From contig CAILBC010000026.1 in NCBI GenBank assembly GCA_903832325.1, positions 62,001-126,000 on the forward strand: a stretch of DNA of 64,000 nt. The letters run 5' to 3'. Each line of letters opens with the position of its first letter. Within the stretch, counting starts at the first letter, position 1. The DNA is from an uncultured Sphingomonadales bacterium (GTDB lineage Bacteria > Pseudomonadota > Alphaproteobacteria > Sphingomonadales > Sphingomonadaceae). Shown here piece by piece: positions 9,116 through 16,880 of this stretch. The notes below the pieces were generated by a model. The model was given only the letters and a program-made list of their open reading frames with translations, had not been told where the DNA came from and did no database searches. The position numbers and the translations under genes were made by a program.

Positions 9116-9326
9116 CGTGCGCGCCTTGTGGGAATGCCGGATCGGGGGAACCGGGCGAAAGCCAGCCCGGTTGCACAGCCTTTGTGCCACACGGACATGA
9201 AGATGGCGTTTCGATGGGCGCGGCTACGATCCCTCTCCCGCAGGGAAAACGCGCGCGACAGGCCAAAAAAGGGGGCGCGCCGAACGGATCGGTGCGCCCC
9301 CAGGGTGGAATAGGGTTGAACCCCGG

Positions 9327-11627
9327 TCAGTAGCGCACGGTCACGCTGGCGCCCCAGGTGCGCGGGCGGGCATAAGTCTGGTTCGATGCGCCGAGCAGGC
9401 CCGACAGATCGAGATTGTAGACGCGGTACCACTTGTCGGTGACATTGTTGACGAAGCCGGCCAGTTCGACTTTGCCATCGAGCACGGCATAGGTCACGCG
9501 CACATTGCCGATGGTGCGTGCCGCTTCGAAATCATCGGGCGCGTTGTTGGTTTCGAAATAGCTGCCCGATTCATGCTTCCAGTCGGTGCCAAGGCCCAGC
9601 ACGCCCGGGCCCACCGGGACCTGGTAATGCGCATTCCAGCCCAGCGCGAATTTGGGCGCCTGCGGCAGCACGCGATCGGTCACGAACCCGTCGGGCAGGG
9701 TGATGCCCTTTACCTTCGACGACAGCGCGGTCACGAATGCGCCCAGATAGAGCCCCTTGATGGGCCGGGTGTCGAATGCCAGCTCTGCGCCGTGGTTATA
9801 GGCCTGATGGTTGGTGATGTACTGGTTCACCCCCACATTCTGGAACGCCTGATACCCCGCATAGTTGTAATAGAATACCGATCCGTTGAGGTGGCTGGTG
9901 CGGTTGAACAAGGTCAGCTTGAACCCGCCTTCCCAGTTGGTCAGGACTTCCTGGCCAAACGGGATCGCCTGGACCAGCGGGTTGCCGGCAGAGGTCGAAA
10001 CCGCCAGGCTGTCGGTATAGGGCACCGGCGATGATACCGTGCCGAACCCGCCCGCCTTTGTCCCGCGGTTGACCGAGGCATAGATCAGCGTGTTGGCATC
10101 GGGCTTGTAATCCACTTCCGCCTTGCCCGACCAGTTGTTGAACGTGGCAAAGCGCAAGGGGGCAACACCGGGGATGGTGGTGGCCCAATCGAACACCAGC
10201 GTGCCGTTGGAATAGTCCTGAAATTCGATGTGCTTGCGATCGTGCGAATAGCGCAGGCCGCCGATCAGCGAGACCTGGCTTGTCACCGCATATTCGGCTT
10301 GGGCAAAGGCGGCGAGCGAATCCGTGTTCTGCGTGCCGCCATAATTCAGCGTGCCGATGCCGGGATAGGCATTGGCGGGGCTGAGCACCTGGTACTGGTT
10401 CGCGGTGTGGATGTTCATGGCATAGAGCCCGGCCACCCAGTTGAGCTGATCGGCCTTGCCCGACAGGCGCAGTTCCTGCGACATCTGAACCATCCGCTGG
10501 TGCGTGTCATAGTGGAACACGGCATTGGGCGACATGTCGGAATCTTCGCCGTAATCCTTGGTCAGGTGCTGGTAATCGGAAATCGAGGCCAGCTCGCCCC
10601 AGCCGAAATCGTGGGTATAGCGCGCGCTGATATCCCAGAACGTGCGGTTGAACACCGGCATCCGGTCAAAGCTTTGCACGAACGGGCTGCCCGATGTGTT
10701 GGTATAGCCATTGGCATCGGCGCCCTGGCCCGCACCGGTATAGGGCGCACCGGGGTTGCCGCCGGGAACATTGCGCGCAAAATCGCCCAGCAGGTGGTTG
10801 GCCGGATCGGGATACGTCGCCGCCCAGCTGTATAGCCCGGCGTTGCGTTCATGGTCGTTGCGCAGCGTCTGCACTTTGACCACCAGCTTGTCCGCAGGGC
10901 TGAGGTCGGCGGCGATCTGCCCGCGCAAGCCATAGGATTTGGCATTGCCCAGCTTTGGCCCCAGCGTGTTGGTGATATAGCCGCCGGAATTGTTGGTGGT
11001 GAACGAAAAGCGCGTGCGCACATGATCGCCCAGCGGTTCGCTGAATCCGCCTTCGGTCGCGACCTGGCCATAGGACCCGGTGGTCAGCGTAACGAAACCT
11101 TCGTGCCGCGCGGTCGGCTTGGCCGAAACGAACTGCACCAGCCCGCCTGTGGCATTGCGGCCAAACAGCGTGCCCTGCGGCCCGCGCAGCACTTCCACGC
11201 GATCGAGGTCGAAATTCATGCCGGTAATCGCGCCGAGCGAGCCGATATAGACTTCATCGTCATAGAACGCGATCGGCGCTTCCTGCGCGTCGGTGAAATC
11301 GTTCTGCGACACGCCGCGGATGTTGAACACGGTGATCGTCGGCGAATACTGGTTCACTTCCAGATTGGGCACCTGGCCTGCCAGCGCGGTCACATCCTGG
11401 CGGCCGATCGCGGCAATCGCGTCTTTGCCCAGCGCGGTTACGGCAATGCCGATTTTCTGCACGCTCTGTTCGCGCTTTTGCGCGGTGACGACAATTTCAC
11501 CGGCTTCGGGTGCGGCGACCGGTTGTGCCGAGGCCTGCGCTGCGGTTTGGCCATGGGCCTGCGCCGCCAGCCCGACGGTCAACGCCGCCAGCGCGACATG
11601 CCCGGAAAACGCCCTGATTTTTGCCAT
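9327..11627 (-). CDS. TonB-dependent outer-membrane receptor
   Basis: The 766-residue protein has a signal peptide ending near residue 26 (AHG-QT), an EIVVTAQ segment at 44-50 before the plug, the plug motifs FNIRGVSQNDF and DRVEVLRGPQGTLFGRNATGG, and a long beta-barrel ending in an aromatic residue (VTVRY). This is the usual large sphingomonad receptor type that takes up aromatic or other small ligands with TonB-ExbBD. Its place beside the MFS gene and the catabolic genes suggests it imports the island's substrate. Its own promoter probably lies in 11628-11783. Confidence 0.95.
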   Translation of the reverse strand: MAKIRAFSGHVALAALTVGLAAQAHGQTAAQASAQPVAAPEAGEIVVTAQKREQSVQKIGIAVTALGKDAIAAIGRQDVTALAGQVPNLEVNQYSPTITVFNIRGVSQNDFTDAQEAPIAFYDDEVYIGSLGAITGMNFDLDRVEVLRGPQGTLFGRNATGGLVQFVSAKPTARHEGFVTLTTGSYGQVATEGGFSEPLGDHVRTRFSFTTNNSGGYITNTLGPKLGNAKSYGLRGQIAADLSPADKLVVKVQTLRNDHERNAGLYSWAATYPDPANHLLGDFARNVPGGNPGAPYTGAGQGADANGYTNTSGSPFVQSFDRMPVFNRTFWDISARYTHDFGWGELASISDYQHLTKDYGEDSDMSPNAVFHYDTHQRMVQMSQELRLSGKADQLNWVAGLYAMNIHTANQYQVLSPANAYPGIGTLNYGGTQNTDSLAAFAQAEYAVTSQVSLIGGLRYSHDRKHIEFQDYSNGTLVFDWATTIPGVAPLRFATFNNWSGKAEVDYKPDANTLIYASVNRGTKAGGFGTVSSPVPYTDSLAVSTSAGNPLVQAIPFGQEVLTNWEGGFKLTLFNRTSHLNGSVFYYNYAGYQAFQNVGVNQYITNHQAYNHGAELAFDTRPIKGLYLGAFVTALSSKVKGITLPDGFVTDRVLPQAPKFALGWNAHYQVPVGPGVLGLGTDWKHESGSYFETNNAPDDFEAARTIGNVRVTYAVLDGKVELAGFVNNVTDKWYRVYNLDLSGLLGASNQTYARPRTWGASVTVRY

Positions 11628-11721
11628 GATGTCTCAAACTCCCCGAAAAACCGGTGCGCGGCTGAAAGCCACGGGCCGGTCGGACGCTTTGGCGCCCCGT
11701 GATTGCTCCATGCGACGTTGA

Positions 11722-11750
11722 TTGGCCGTGCTCTTGTCAATTGCGGCCAA
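11722..11750. promoter_or_regulatory. Widely spaced TTGGCC / GGCCAA half-sites upstream of the TonB receptor
   Basis: TTGGCC at 11722-11727 and GGCCAA at 11745-11750 are the same inverted half-sites as in the two 17-base dyads, but separated by 17 instead of 5 bases (12 more, about one helical turn). The block lies 95-123 bases upstream of the receptor start. It may be a variant binding site for the same regulator. Confidence 0.35.
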
Positions 11751-11783
11751 ATCGCCGCCGGGCGCGCCCGATGGGGCAGGAAA

Positions 11784-12947
11784 TCAGCCGGTGTGCAGGC
11801 GCCGGTGATGCGCGCTGGGAATGCGCAGCAGGGCAAAGCTGACCAGGAACAGCGCAATGCACACCAGTTCGACCAGGCGATAGCTTTTGCCGTCGATCAG
11901 CGGCGCGGCGATCAGCGGCCCGCCGCCCAGCCCGATCATCTGCATCGCCACGGCAAACGACATCATCCGCCCGCTTTCATCGAAATCACCGATCCGGCCG
12001 AGGATGAACGGCAGGACAAAGTTCCACAGCACATTGAACCCGCAGACGCCCACGGTGAACAGCACCAGCCCGGGCGTGCCCAGCAGCAGCGCGATGCTGG
12101 CCGCGCCGCCCAGGATGCCACCGGCAATCGCCCAGTCGCGCGGCACCCGGTCGGCCAGAAACACCGAAGCCAGCGCGCCTGCCACCGCCAGGATCTGCGA
12201 GGCAAACAGCGCATTGGCCACCGCCTGTTCGGCCAGGCCTGCGCTCGTGCCCACCAGAAACAGCACCGCCCAGGCAATGCCCTGCGCGATGTTGTAGGCC
12301 AGCACGGCGGCCAGCGCGACAGCCAGCATCATGGCGGGCAACTGGCGCACACCCGGCCGCGTCGCTTCGGCCGCGCCATAGCCATGGGGCACGAACGGCA
12401 CGGTGACCAGCGCCAGCGTCGACAGCACGGCAAACACCGCGAACATCCCGGCAATGCCCACCCGGTCAAGGAATTCGGGAAGATACCACAACCCGAACGC
12501 ACCATACGTCAGCAGCAGCACGAGATAGAGCGCAACATTGCGTTCGGCCTTTGCCGTCACCCCGACAAAGGTGAAACTGATCGAGATGATCACCCCTTCG
12601 CCAAACCCGGCGATCAGGCGCAGCCAGCCGAATTGCGGGCCCTGTGTCGCCAGGGCAGAGGCGACGTCACCACTGGCCGCGATGATCAACCCGCCTGCCA
12701 CGATCAGCCGCCAGTCGATACGTGTGCCGACCAGCGCCATGGCGATCGTCGCCAGCGCCACGCCGAGCATTTCCAGCCCGACCAGATTGACCGCTGCCGC
12801 ATCCGATACGTGCAGATGCGTGACATAGCCTTGCACGATGCCCGGCTGGATGATGAACGACAGCACGCCGATCGTGCCCAGCGCGATGGCGCTGACAATT
12901 GCCGGCCAGCCGTTGACGTCGATCTCCCGTGGTCGCTTCTGGGTCAT
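11784..12947 (-). CDS. MFS transporter, 387 aa
   Basis: Twelve hydrophobic segments are visible across 387 residues, in the two-bundle pattern of the major facilitator superfamily. The start chosen is the ATG of MTQKRPREIDVNGW, preceded by AGAAGG; an earlier in-frame ATG lies in the tandem-repeat spacer. Its partner genes suggest uptake of the aromatic substrate across the inner membrane or export of an intermediate. It is divergent from the second AraC gene and shares its promoter region, which holds the second 17-base dyad. Confidence 0.85.
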   Translation of the reverse strand: MTQKRPREIDVNGWPAIVSAIALGTIGVLSFIIQPGIVQGYVTHLHVSDAAAVNLVGLEMLGVALATIAMALVGTRIDWRLIVAGGLIIAASGDVASALATQGPQFGWLRLIAGFGEGVIISISFTFVGVTAKAERNVALYLVLLLTYGAFGLWYLPEFLDRVGIAGMFAVFAVLSTLALVTVPFVPHGYGAAEATRPGVRQLPAMMLAVALAAVLAYNIAQGIAWAVLFLVGTSAGLAEQAVANALFASQILAVAGALASVFLADRVPRDWAIAGGILGGAASIALLLGTPGLVLFTVGVCGFNVLWNFVLPFILGRIGDFDESGRMMSFAVAMQMIGLGGGPLIAAPLIDGKSYRLVELVCIALFLVSFALLRIPSAHHRRLHTG

Positions 12948-12963
12948 TGGTGCGCCTTCTTGT

Positions 12964-13000
12964 GCGATGCGGTTTTGCGATGCGGTTTTGCGATGCGGTT
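12964..13000. repeat. 13-base tandem repeat, 2.8 copies
   Basis: The unit gcgatgcggtttt is repeated from 12964 in the leader of the MFS gene, 16 bases upstream of its start codon. The period is not a multiple of three and the copies are near identical, which suggests recent slippage. It is one of several short tandem repeats in spacers of this window. Confidence 0.8.
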
Positions 13001-13042
13001 GGGCCTTTGGGGCTCTGCCTTGCATCATGCACCATGGGCGGC

Positions 13043-13059
13043 TTGGCCGAAATGGCCAA
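13043..13059. promoter_or_regulatory. 17-base dyad TTGGCC-N5-GGCCAA, second copy
   Basis: TTGGCCGAAATGGCCAA, extended by one more pair (C/G) on each side, lies in the divergent spacer between the MFS gene (start 12947) and the second AraC gene (start 13206). It matches the copy at 6704-6720 in both arms, in the 5-base spacing and in most of the centre. Together the two copies define a likely shared operator of the island. Confidence 0.6.
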
Positions 13060-13097
13060 GCGGCGCGTGATCCGGCGAAAAAGGTGTCGGGTTGGTG

Positions 13098-13112
13098 ATT
13101 GATAATATCAAT
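13098..13112. promoter_or_regulatory. 15-base AT-rich dyad in the MFS/AraC promoter
   Basis: ATTGATAATATCAAT has 7-base perfect arms around one base. It lies in an AT-rich patch 94 bases upstream of the AraC start, beside a likely promoter. It may be an operator separate from the TTGGCC dyad, or a promoter melting region; the regulator is unknown. Confidence 0.35.
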
Positions 13113-13205
13113 TTTTGATGTTTTCGATCAATTCGTGCCTGCATTCTTGCGATAGCATGACGACATAACGCGTCCACAGGCGCGAATGCCCAGGGGAGAA
13201 CTGCC

Positions 13206-14255
13206 ATGCCGCATGCCATGCCGGCGCCGCAACGCGCCCACATGATCAGGTCTGCCACCAGCCAGGTCCATGCCAGCGCGCTCAATGGCTGGGACGGGCT
13301 GGTCGATCCGGCCGATGTGCCCGAAATCCACGCGCTGCGCGACCAGCGCCCGTGCGACATCACCCGCCCGTCGATCCCGCTGGCCGAATTCGTGCGCTTT
13401 TCCGAAAGCGTGGTGGCGCGGTCGCGCAATGTGGCGATTCCCTGGGCGGCGGGCATGCGGTTTGATCTGGGCACGCTGGGCGGGGCGCTGGGCGAACCGG
13501 TGCTGGGTGCGCCGCGGGTTGGATCGGCGCTGCGCCGACTGGTCGATCTGTTCGTGGTGCTGCAGGATTGCACCGAAATGACGCTGGAACGCGACGAAGA
13601 CATGGCCAGTGTCAGCTATCGCATTCTCGATCCCGATATCTGGCCGCGCCATCACGATGCGATGTTTACGCTGGGCATTGTCGCGCAGATCCTGCGGCGT
13701 GGCACGCGCGGCACGCTCGACAAAGTGGAATTCGCGTTTGAGGCCGAAGCGCATGAAATGCGCGGGCCGATTGGAAAAGTGCTGAACGCGCCGTGCACGT
13801 TTGGCGCCGATACCAACCAGATCCGTTTCCCCGCTGCGCAGCTTGATCTGGCGCTGCCGGTGGAACGGCCCAGCAACGATCTCAGCCAGGTCAACCGCGC
13901 GATTGTCGAACACCGCCGCCGCACCCCGCTGGTGGAACGGCTGGCGCAAGTTGTCTGGCGCGACATGAATTGCCGCCCGATCGAACAGGAACGCATCGCG
14001 CGCGAAATCGGCATGTCCAGCCGGACCATGCGGCGCAAGCTGGCCGAAGAGGGCAGCTCGTTCCAGGAAGTGCTGGATGAATGCCGCATGCGCCAGGCGC
14101 TGTTCGAATTTCGCACCCGGCCCGACTTGTCGATTGCCGAAATCGCGCTGCGGCTGGGCTATGCCGAACACAGCAATTTCACCCGCGCGTTCCACCGCTG
14201 GAGCGGCCAATCGCCCCAGGCCTGGCGCGCGCGCATGGAAAAGACCGCCCACTGA
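13206..14255 (+). CDS. AraC family transcriptional regulator (second of the island)
   Basis: The 349-residue protein has an N-terminal ligand-binding part related to the AraC arabinose-binding-like domain (about residues 30-220) and a C-terminal HTH_18 region (about 250-345) with GMSSRTMRRKLAEEGSSF and the second-helix signature IALRLGYAEHSNFTRAFHRWSGQSP. GGGGAGAA precedes the ATG. It is divergent from the MFS gene and its stop overlaps the next start (TGATG), so regulator and amidotransferase-like gene are co-translated. It may control the MFS/TonB arm. Confidence 0.9.
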   Translation: MPHAMPAPQRAHMIRSATSQVHASALNGWDGLVDPADVPEIHALRDQRPCDITRPSIPLAEFVRFSESVVARSRNVAIPWAAGMRFDLGTLGGALGEPVLGAPRVGSALRRLVDLFVVLQDCTEMTLERDEDMASVSYRILDPDIWPRHHDAMFTLGIVAQILRRGTRGTLDKVEFAFEAEAHEMRGPIGKVLNAPCTFGADTNQIRFPAAQLDLALPVERPSNDLSQVNRAIVEHRRRTPLVERLAQVVWRDMNCRPIEQERIAREIGMSSRTMRRKLAEEGSSFQEVLDECRMRQALFEFRTRPDLSIAEIALRLGYAEHSNFTRAFHRWSGQSPQAWRARMEKTAH

Positions 14256-15106
14256 TGACCAGATTGTTGCTGCTGGAAGGCAATCCCGCCGATCGCCGCG
14301 CCCAGGCCCGCGCGCGCGGTGTGCGCTGGTCGAGCGAAATCTATGCCCAGGCGATTGCCGCGCATTTTCCCGATCTGGCGCTCGATGTGTCTTATGCCGT
14401 GGACCCTGGCGAACATCTGCCGGCCGGGCGCGGCTGGGGCGATTATGCCGGGCTGGTGATCACCGGATCGGCGCTCCATGCCTATGACCGGACGCCGGCG
14501 GTGGCCGACCAGATTGCGCTGATGGTCGAAGCGGCCGACCATGGCCTGCCGATTTTCGGATCGTGCTGGGGGCTGCAGATCGCAACCATTGCCGCCGGCG
14601 GCCACGTCGCACGATCCCCGCGTGGCCGCGAAGTGGGCATCGCGCGCAAGATCGCGCTGACCCCGGCCGGGCAGGCGCACGCGATGTTTTCCAAAAAGGG
14701 GTTATTTGGCAAAGGCACGGTGTTCGATGCGCCCTGCATCCATTATGACGAAGTTTCGGCGCTGCCCCCGGGCGCCACGCTGCTGGCCGGCAATGCGCAC
14801 AGCGCGGTGCAGGCGGCGTTGATCCCGCTGGGGCGCAGCACGGTCTGGGGCGTGCAATACCACCCCGAATTCGACCTGGCGCAGATCGCGCAGCTCAACC
14901 GGCTGGATGAAGCCGACATGATCGCGCAAGGCTTTTTCGCCGATCACGCCGCGATCGACGCCCATAACGCGATGCTGGAAACGCTCCACGCCGACCGAAC
15001 CCGCGCCGATCTCGCCTGGCAACTGGGCATCGACGAGGACATCCTGGATGATCGCCGCCGCCGCGCGGAAATCATTGCCTGGATCGAAAACGAAGTGCGG
15101 CCCTGA
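14255..15106 (+). CDS. Class I glutamine-amidotransferase-like hydrolase
   Basis: The GATase-1 fold (283 residues) carries the full nucleophile elbow FGSCWGLQ with C104 and the catalytic pair H203 and E205 in GVQYHPEF. No synthetase domain follows, so it should act alone. In amine catabolism such proteins hydrolyse gamma-glutamyl amides (PuuD, and the amidotransferase-like subunit of aniline clusters such as TdnT/AtdA2). A glutamine-synthetase-like ligase lies 3 kb away in the same island, which supports that role, but a detoxifying or nucleotide-related amidase is not excluded. It is coupled to the AraC gene; the start is fixed by the TGATG overlap. Confidence 0.85.
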   Translation: MTRLLLLEGNPADRRAQARARGVRWSSEIYAQAIAAHFPDLALDVSYAVDPGEHLPAGRGWGDYAGLVITGSALHAYDRTPAVADQIALMVEAADHGLPIFGSCWGLQIATIAAGGHVARSPRGREVGIARKIALTPAGQAHAMFSKKGLFGKGTVFDAPCIHYDEVSALPPGATLLAGNAHSAVQAALIPLGRSTVWGVQYHPEFDLAQIAQLNRLDEADMIAQGFFADHAAIDAHNAMLETLHADRTRADLAWQLGIDEDILDDRRRRAEIIAWIENEVRP

Positions 15107-15154
15107 TCCTCCCCGGCACGGGGAGGGGGACCGCCCGAAGGGTGGTGGAGGGGC
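15106..15154. repeat. 49-base inverted repeat, left copy
   Basis: This segment starts on the last base of the amidotransferase stop codon and is the exact reverse complement of 15800-15848. It contains its own hairpin (CCTCCCCG-GCA-CGGGGAGG) and a second short stem around CCGCCCGAAGGG. It looks like a GC-rich intergenic palindrome of the kind scattered in sphingomonad genomes and could terminate transcription. Confidence 0.85.
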
Positions 15155-15275
15155 CCGGCGGCGCAAACACATGCAGGTTATTCGTTGATACGATCGCCAA
15201 TGGCAGGAAACGCCCCACTTGCTGCCGGTGCGAGAACTATGTCACTCTCTGAAGAGCAGACGGGGGCAATCGATT

Positions 15276-15641
15276 ATGAGAGCAGTTACGGGCCTAACGC
15301 TCGGCTATGTCGTCGTCATAGCGATCGTATTTTCTGTCTTTATCACTTCAAGTGATTCTAAGATCATTAGCGTGGAATTTGCAGAAGCAGCCTTCGACTT
15401 GCCGATGATAATTGCTTTTTTCTTAGCATTGATATCTCGAGGTGTTGAAGCTCGACGTAGTTTGCTCTTTTTTGAGATAGTGTTTTCAATATTTTCAATG
15501 TTGGTGTTCGTCAGGACGTTCACTGGGGAACATGACGCTCAGTATCAGTTGGCGATTCTGGTCATCCCACTGATCGGTTTTCCCGCTGTGGTGATCGCCG
15601 GCGTCATCGCGGCTTTCTCACCGAAGAAGCAACCGAAATAG
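15276..15641 (+). CDS. Small membrane protein, about 121 aa, in an AT-richer insert
   Basis: Four hydrophobic segments are visible (about residues 5-24, 39-55, 63-80 and 91-113) with a basic C-terminus SPKKQPK. No family is recognised. The ATG is preceded by GGGGG at about 9 bases; an in-frame ATG at 15219 would add a poorly conserved-looking tail. Codon use differs sharply from its neighbours: AGA, CTA, ATA and TTA are frequent here and almost absent elsewhere in the window. The gene lies between perfect inverted 49-base repeats and between two convergent genes, which suggests acquisition by transfer. Confidence 0.65.
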   Translation: MRAVTGLTLGYVVVIAIVFSVFITSSDSKIISVEFAEAAFDLPMIIAFFLALISRGVEARRSLLFFEIVFSIFSMLVFVRTFTGEHDAQYQLAILVIPLIGFPAVVIAGVIAAFSPKKQPK

Positions 15642-15799
15642 CGCCAGTTCCGACAAAGGTTCGGCAGCTTCATACTCCGGCCGCTTGGATAGCCTCCTTT
15701 CCGCTAACCTCCACGTTTCGCCGTTCGATCGAGCGGTGAATTTGTTCTTGCGGCTTTGGCCTCAGGCACGTTTCTGGAAAGGTTGCGCCCTGCCGCAGC

Positions 15800-15848
15800 G
15801 CCCCTCCACCACCCTTCGGGCGGTCCCCCTCCCCGTGCCGGGGAGGAT
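15800..15848. repeat. 49-base inverted repeat, right copy
   Basis: This is the perfect reverse complement of 15106-15154, ending 3 bases before the stop codon of the minus-strand dioxygenase gene. Each copy therefore abuts the 3' end of a flanking gene, and the pair encloses 645 bases with the AT-richer membrane-protein gene. In the 158 bases between that gene and this repeat I see no further gene. Confidence 0.85.
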
Positions 15849-15851
15849 TTT

Positions 15852-16724
15852 TCAGGTCCAGCCTTCGTCCGGTTTGTCGAACCACACGTGGACCTGGCTG
15901 GTGCCGGTGGCGTTTTCGTAATCGGAAAACTGGCGCCCTTTTGCTTTCCAGTCGCGCCCGCCGCAGGCTGCGGCCATCATCAGGTAATGGCCAAAGCGGG
16001 CTTCGGGGGCGTGGCGCAAGTAATCGGGCATCGTATCGATGACGGCAGCGTGGTTGCCTTCGGCAAACCAGCGCAGGCGTTCATAATCGGCCTCACGCGC
16101 GGCGGGGCTTGAAATGTGGATCGGGTCCGATGCTTCGTGCAGCGGGATGTCCCGGAAAGACCAGAACCGGTGGCTCATCGATCCGCTGGCGATCAGTACC
16201 ACGCGCTTGTTACTGGCGGTGATCGCTTCGCCAATGCCCCGGCCCACGGCCAGGAAATCTTCGGGATCGGCCGAATAGGCGTGGCTGACCGAGATCCATT
16301 CTTCGCGCCCTTGCAGGAAAGTCGACAGGTTTACCGTGGGGTAATGGATCGGCAGCCAGGGATCGTCGATCGCATTGGTGCGCACGCCTTGCGCTGTCGC
16401 GCATTCGGCCATCGCGGTAGCCAGCGCCGGGTTGCCGGGCAGGTCATAGCGGATCTGGCGCATGCCGCGCGGCAATTCGTCGGATGTGAACAGGCCCGAC
16501 CGGCGCGATTGCGCGGTCACGCAGAATTCGACGATGGTGAACCAGTGCGTATCGAACAGCACGATCGTATCGGGCTTCAGCACGTCGAGCACTTCGCTTT
16601 TCAGCCGGTGCAGCCCGGGCACCAGGCTGATTTCCTTGCCTTCGTTCAGCGCAAGGCGGTCTTCCTGTGACATCATGATGGTCGGGGCGTGCGCGACGAT
16701 GCCGGCACCGATGATTTCGCCCAT
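15852..16724 (-). CDS. Extradiol ring-cleavage dioxygenase, class III (HpaD-like)
   Basis: The 290-residue protein aligns by eye along its length with homoprotocatechuate 2,3-dioxygenase HpaD: DTIVLFDTHWF, TSDELPRGMRQIRYDLPGNP and ASGSMSHRFW are shared. Fe(II) ligands are probably H12 (AHAPT) and H60 (DTHW) plus a later acidic residue. It should open a catechol such as 3,4-dihydroxyphenylacetate beside the diol to a semialdehyde. It is divergent from the P450-GS-ALDH operon. The exact catechol is not determined by sequence. Confidence 0.88.
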   Translation of the reverse strand: MGEIIGAGIVAHAPTIMMSQEDRLALNEGKEISLVPGLHRLKSEVLDVLKPDTIVLFDTHWFTIVEFCVTAQSRRSGLFTSDELPRGMRQIRYDLPGNPALATAMAECATAQGVRTNAIDDPWLPIHYPTVNLSTFLQGREEWISVSHAYSADPEDFLAVGRGIGEAITASNKRVVLIASGSMSHRFWSFRDIPLHEASDPIHISSPAAREADYERLRWFAEGNHAAVIDTMPDYLRHAPEARFGHYLMMAAACGGRDWKAKGRQFSDYENATGTSQVHVWFDKPDEGWT

Positions 16725-16880
16725 GGCCTGAGGTTCCCTGCTTGCAAAACGCGGTTGACGCCCGCTCTTTAGGGCCTGGCGCAGACTTGCGGAACAGGCG
16801 GGGCAAACTCTGTCCGGTTATGCCAAGTGCGGCGGGGGCAGGCGGGTCTAGCTGGCAGACATCAAGGGAGTGCCTGTGCG

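Noticed and set aside
15670..15885. 71-codon minus-strand frame running through the right 49-base repeat
   Set aside because: Composition is that of repeat DNA and it overlaps the dioxygenase end; no ribosome-binding site or family match.
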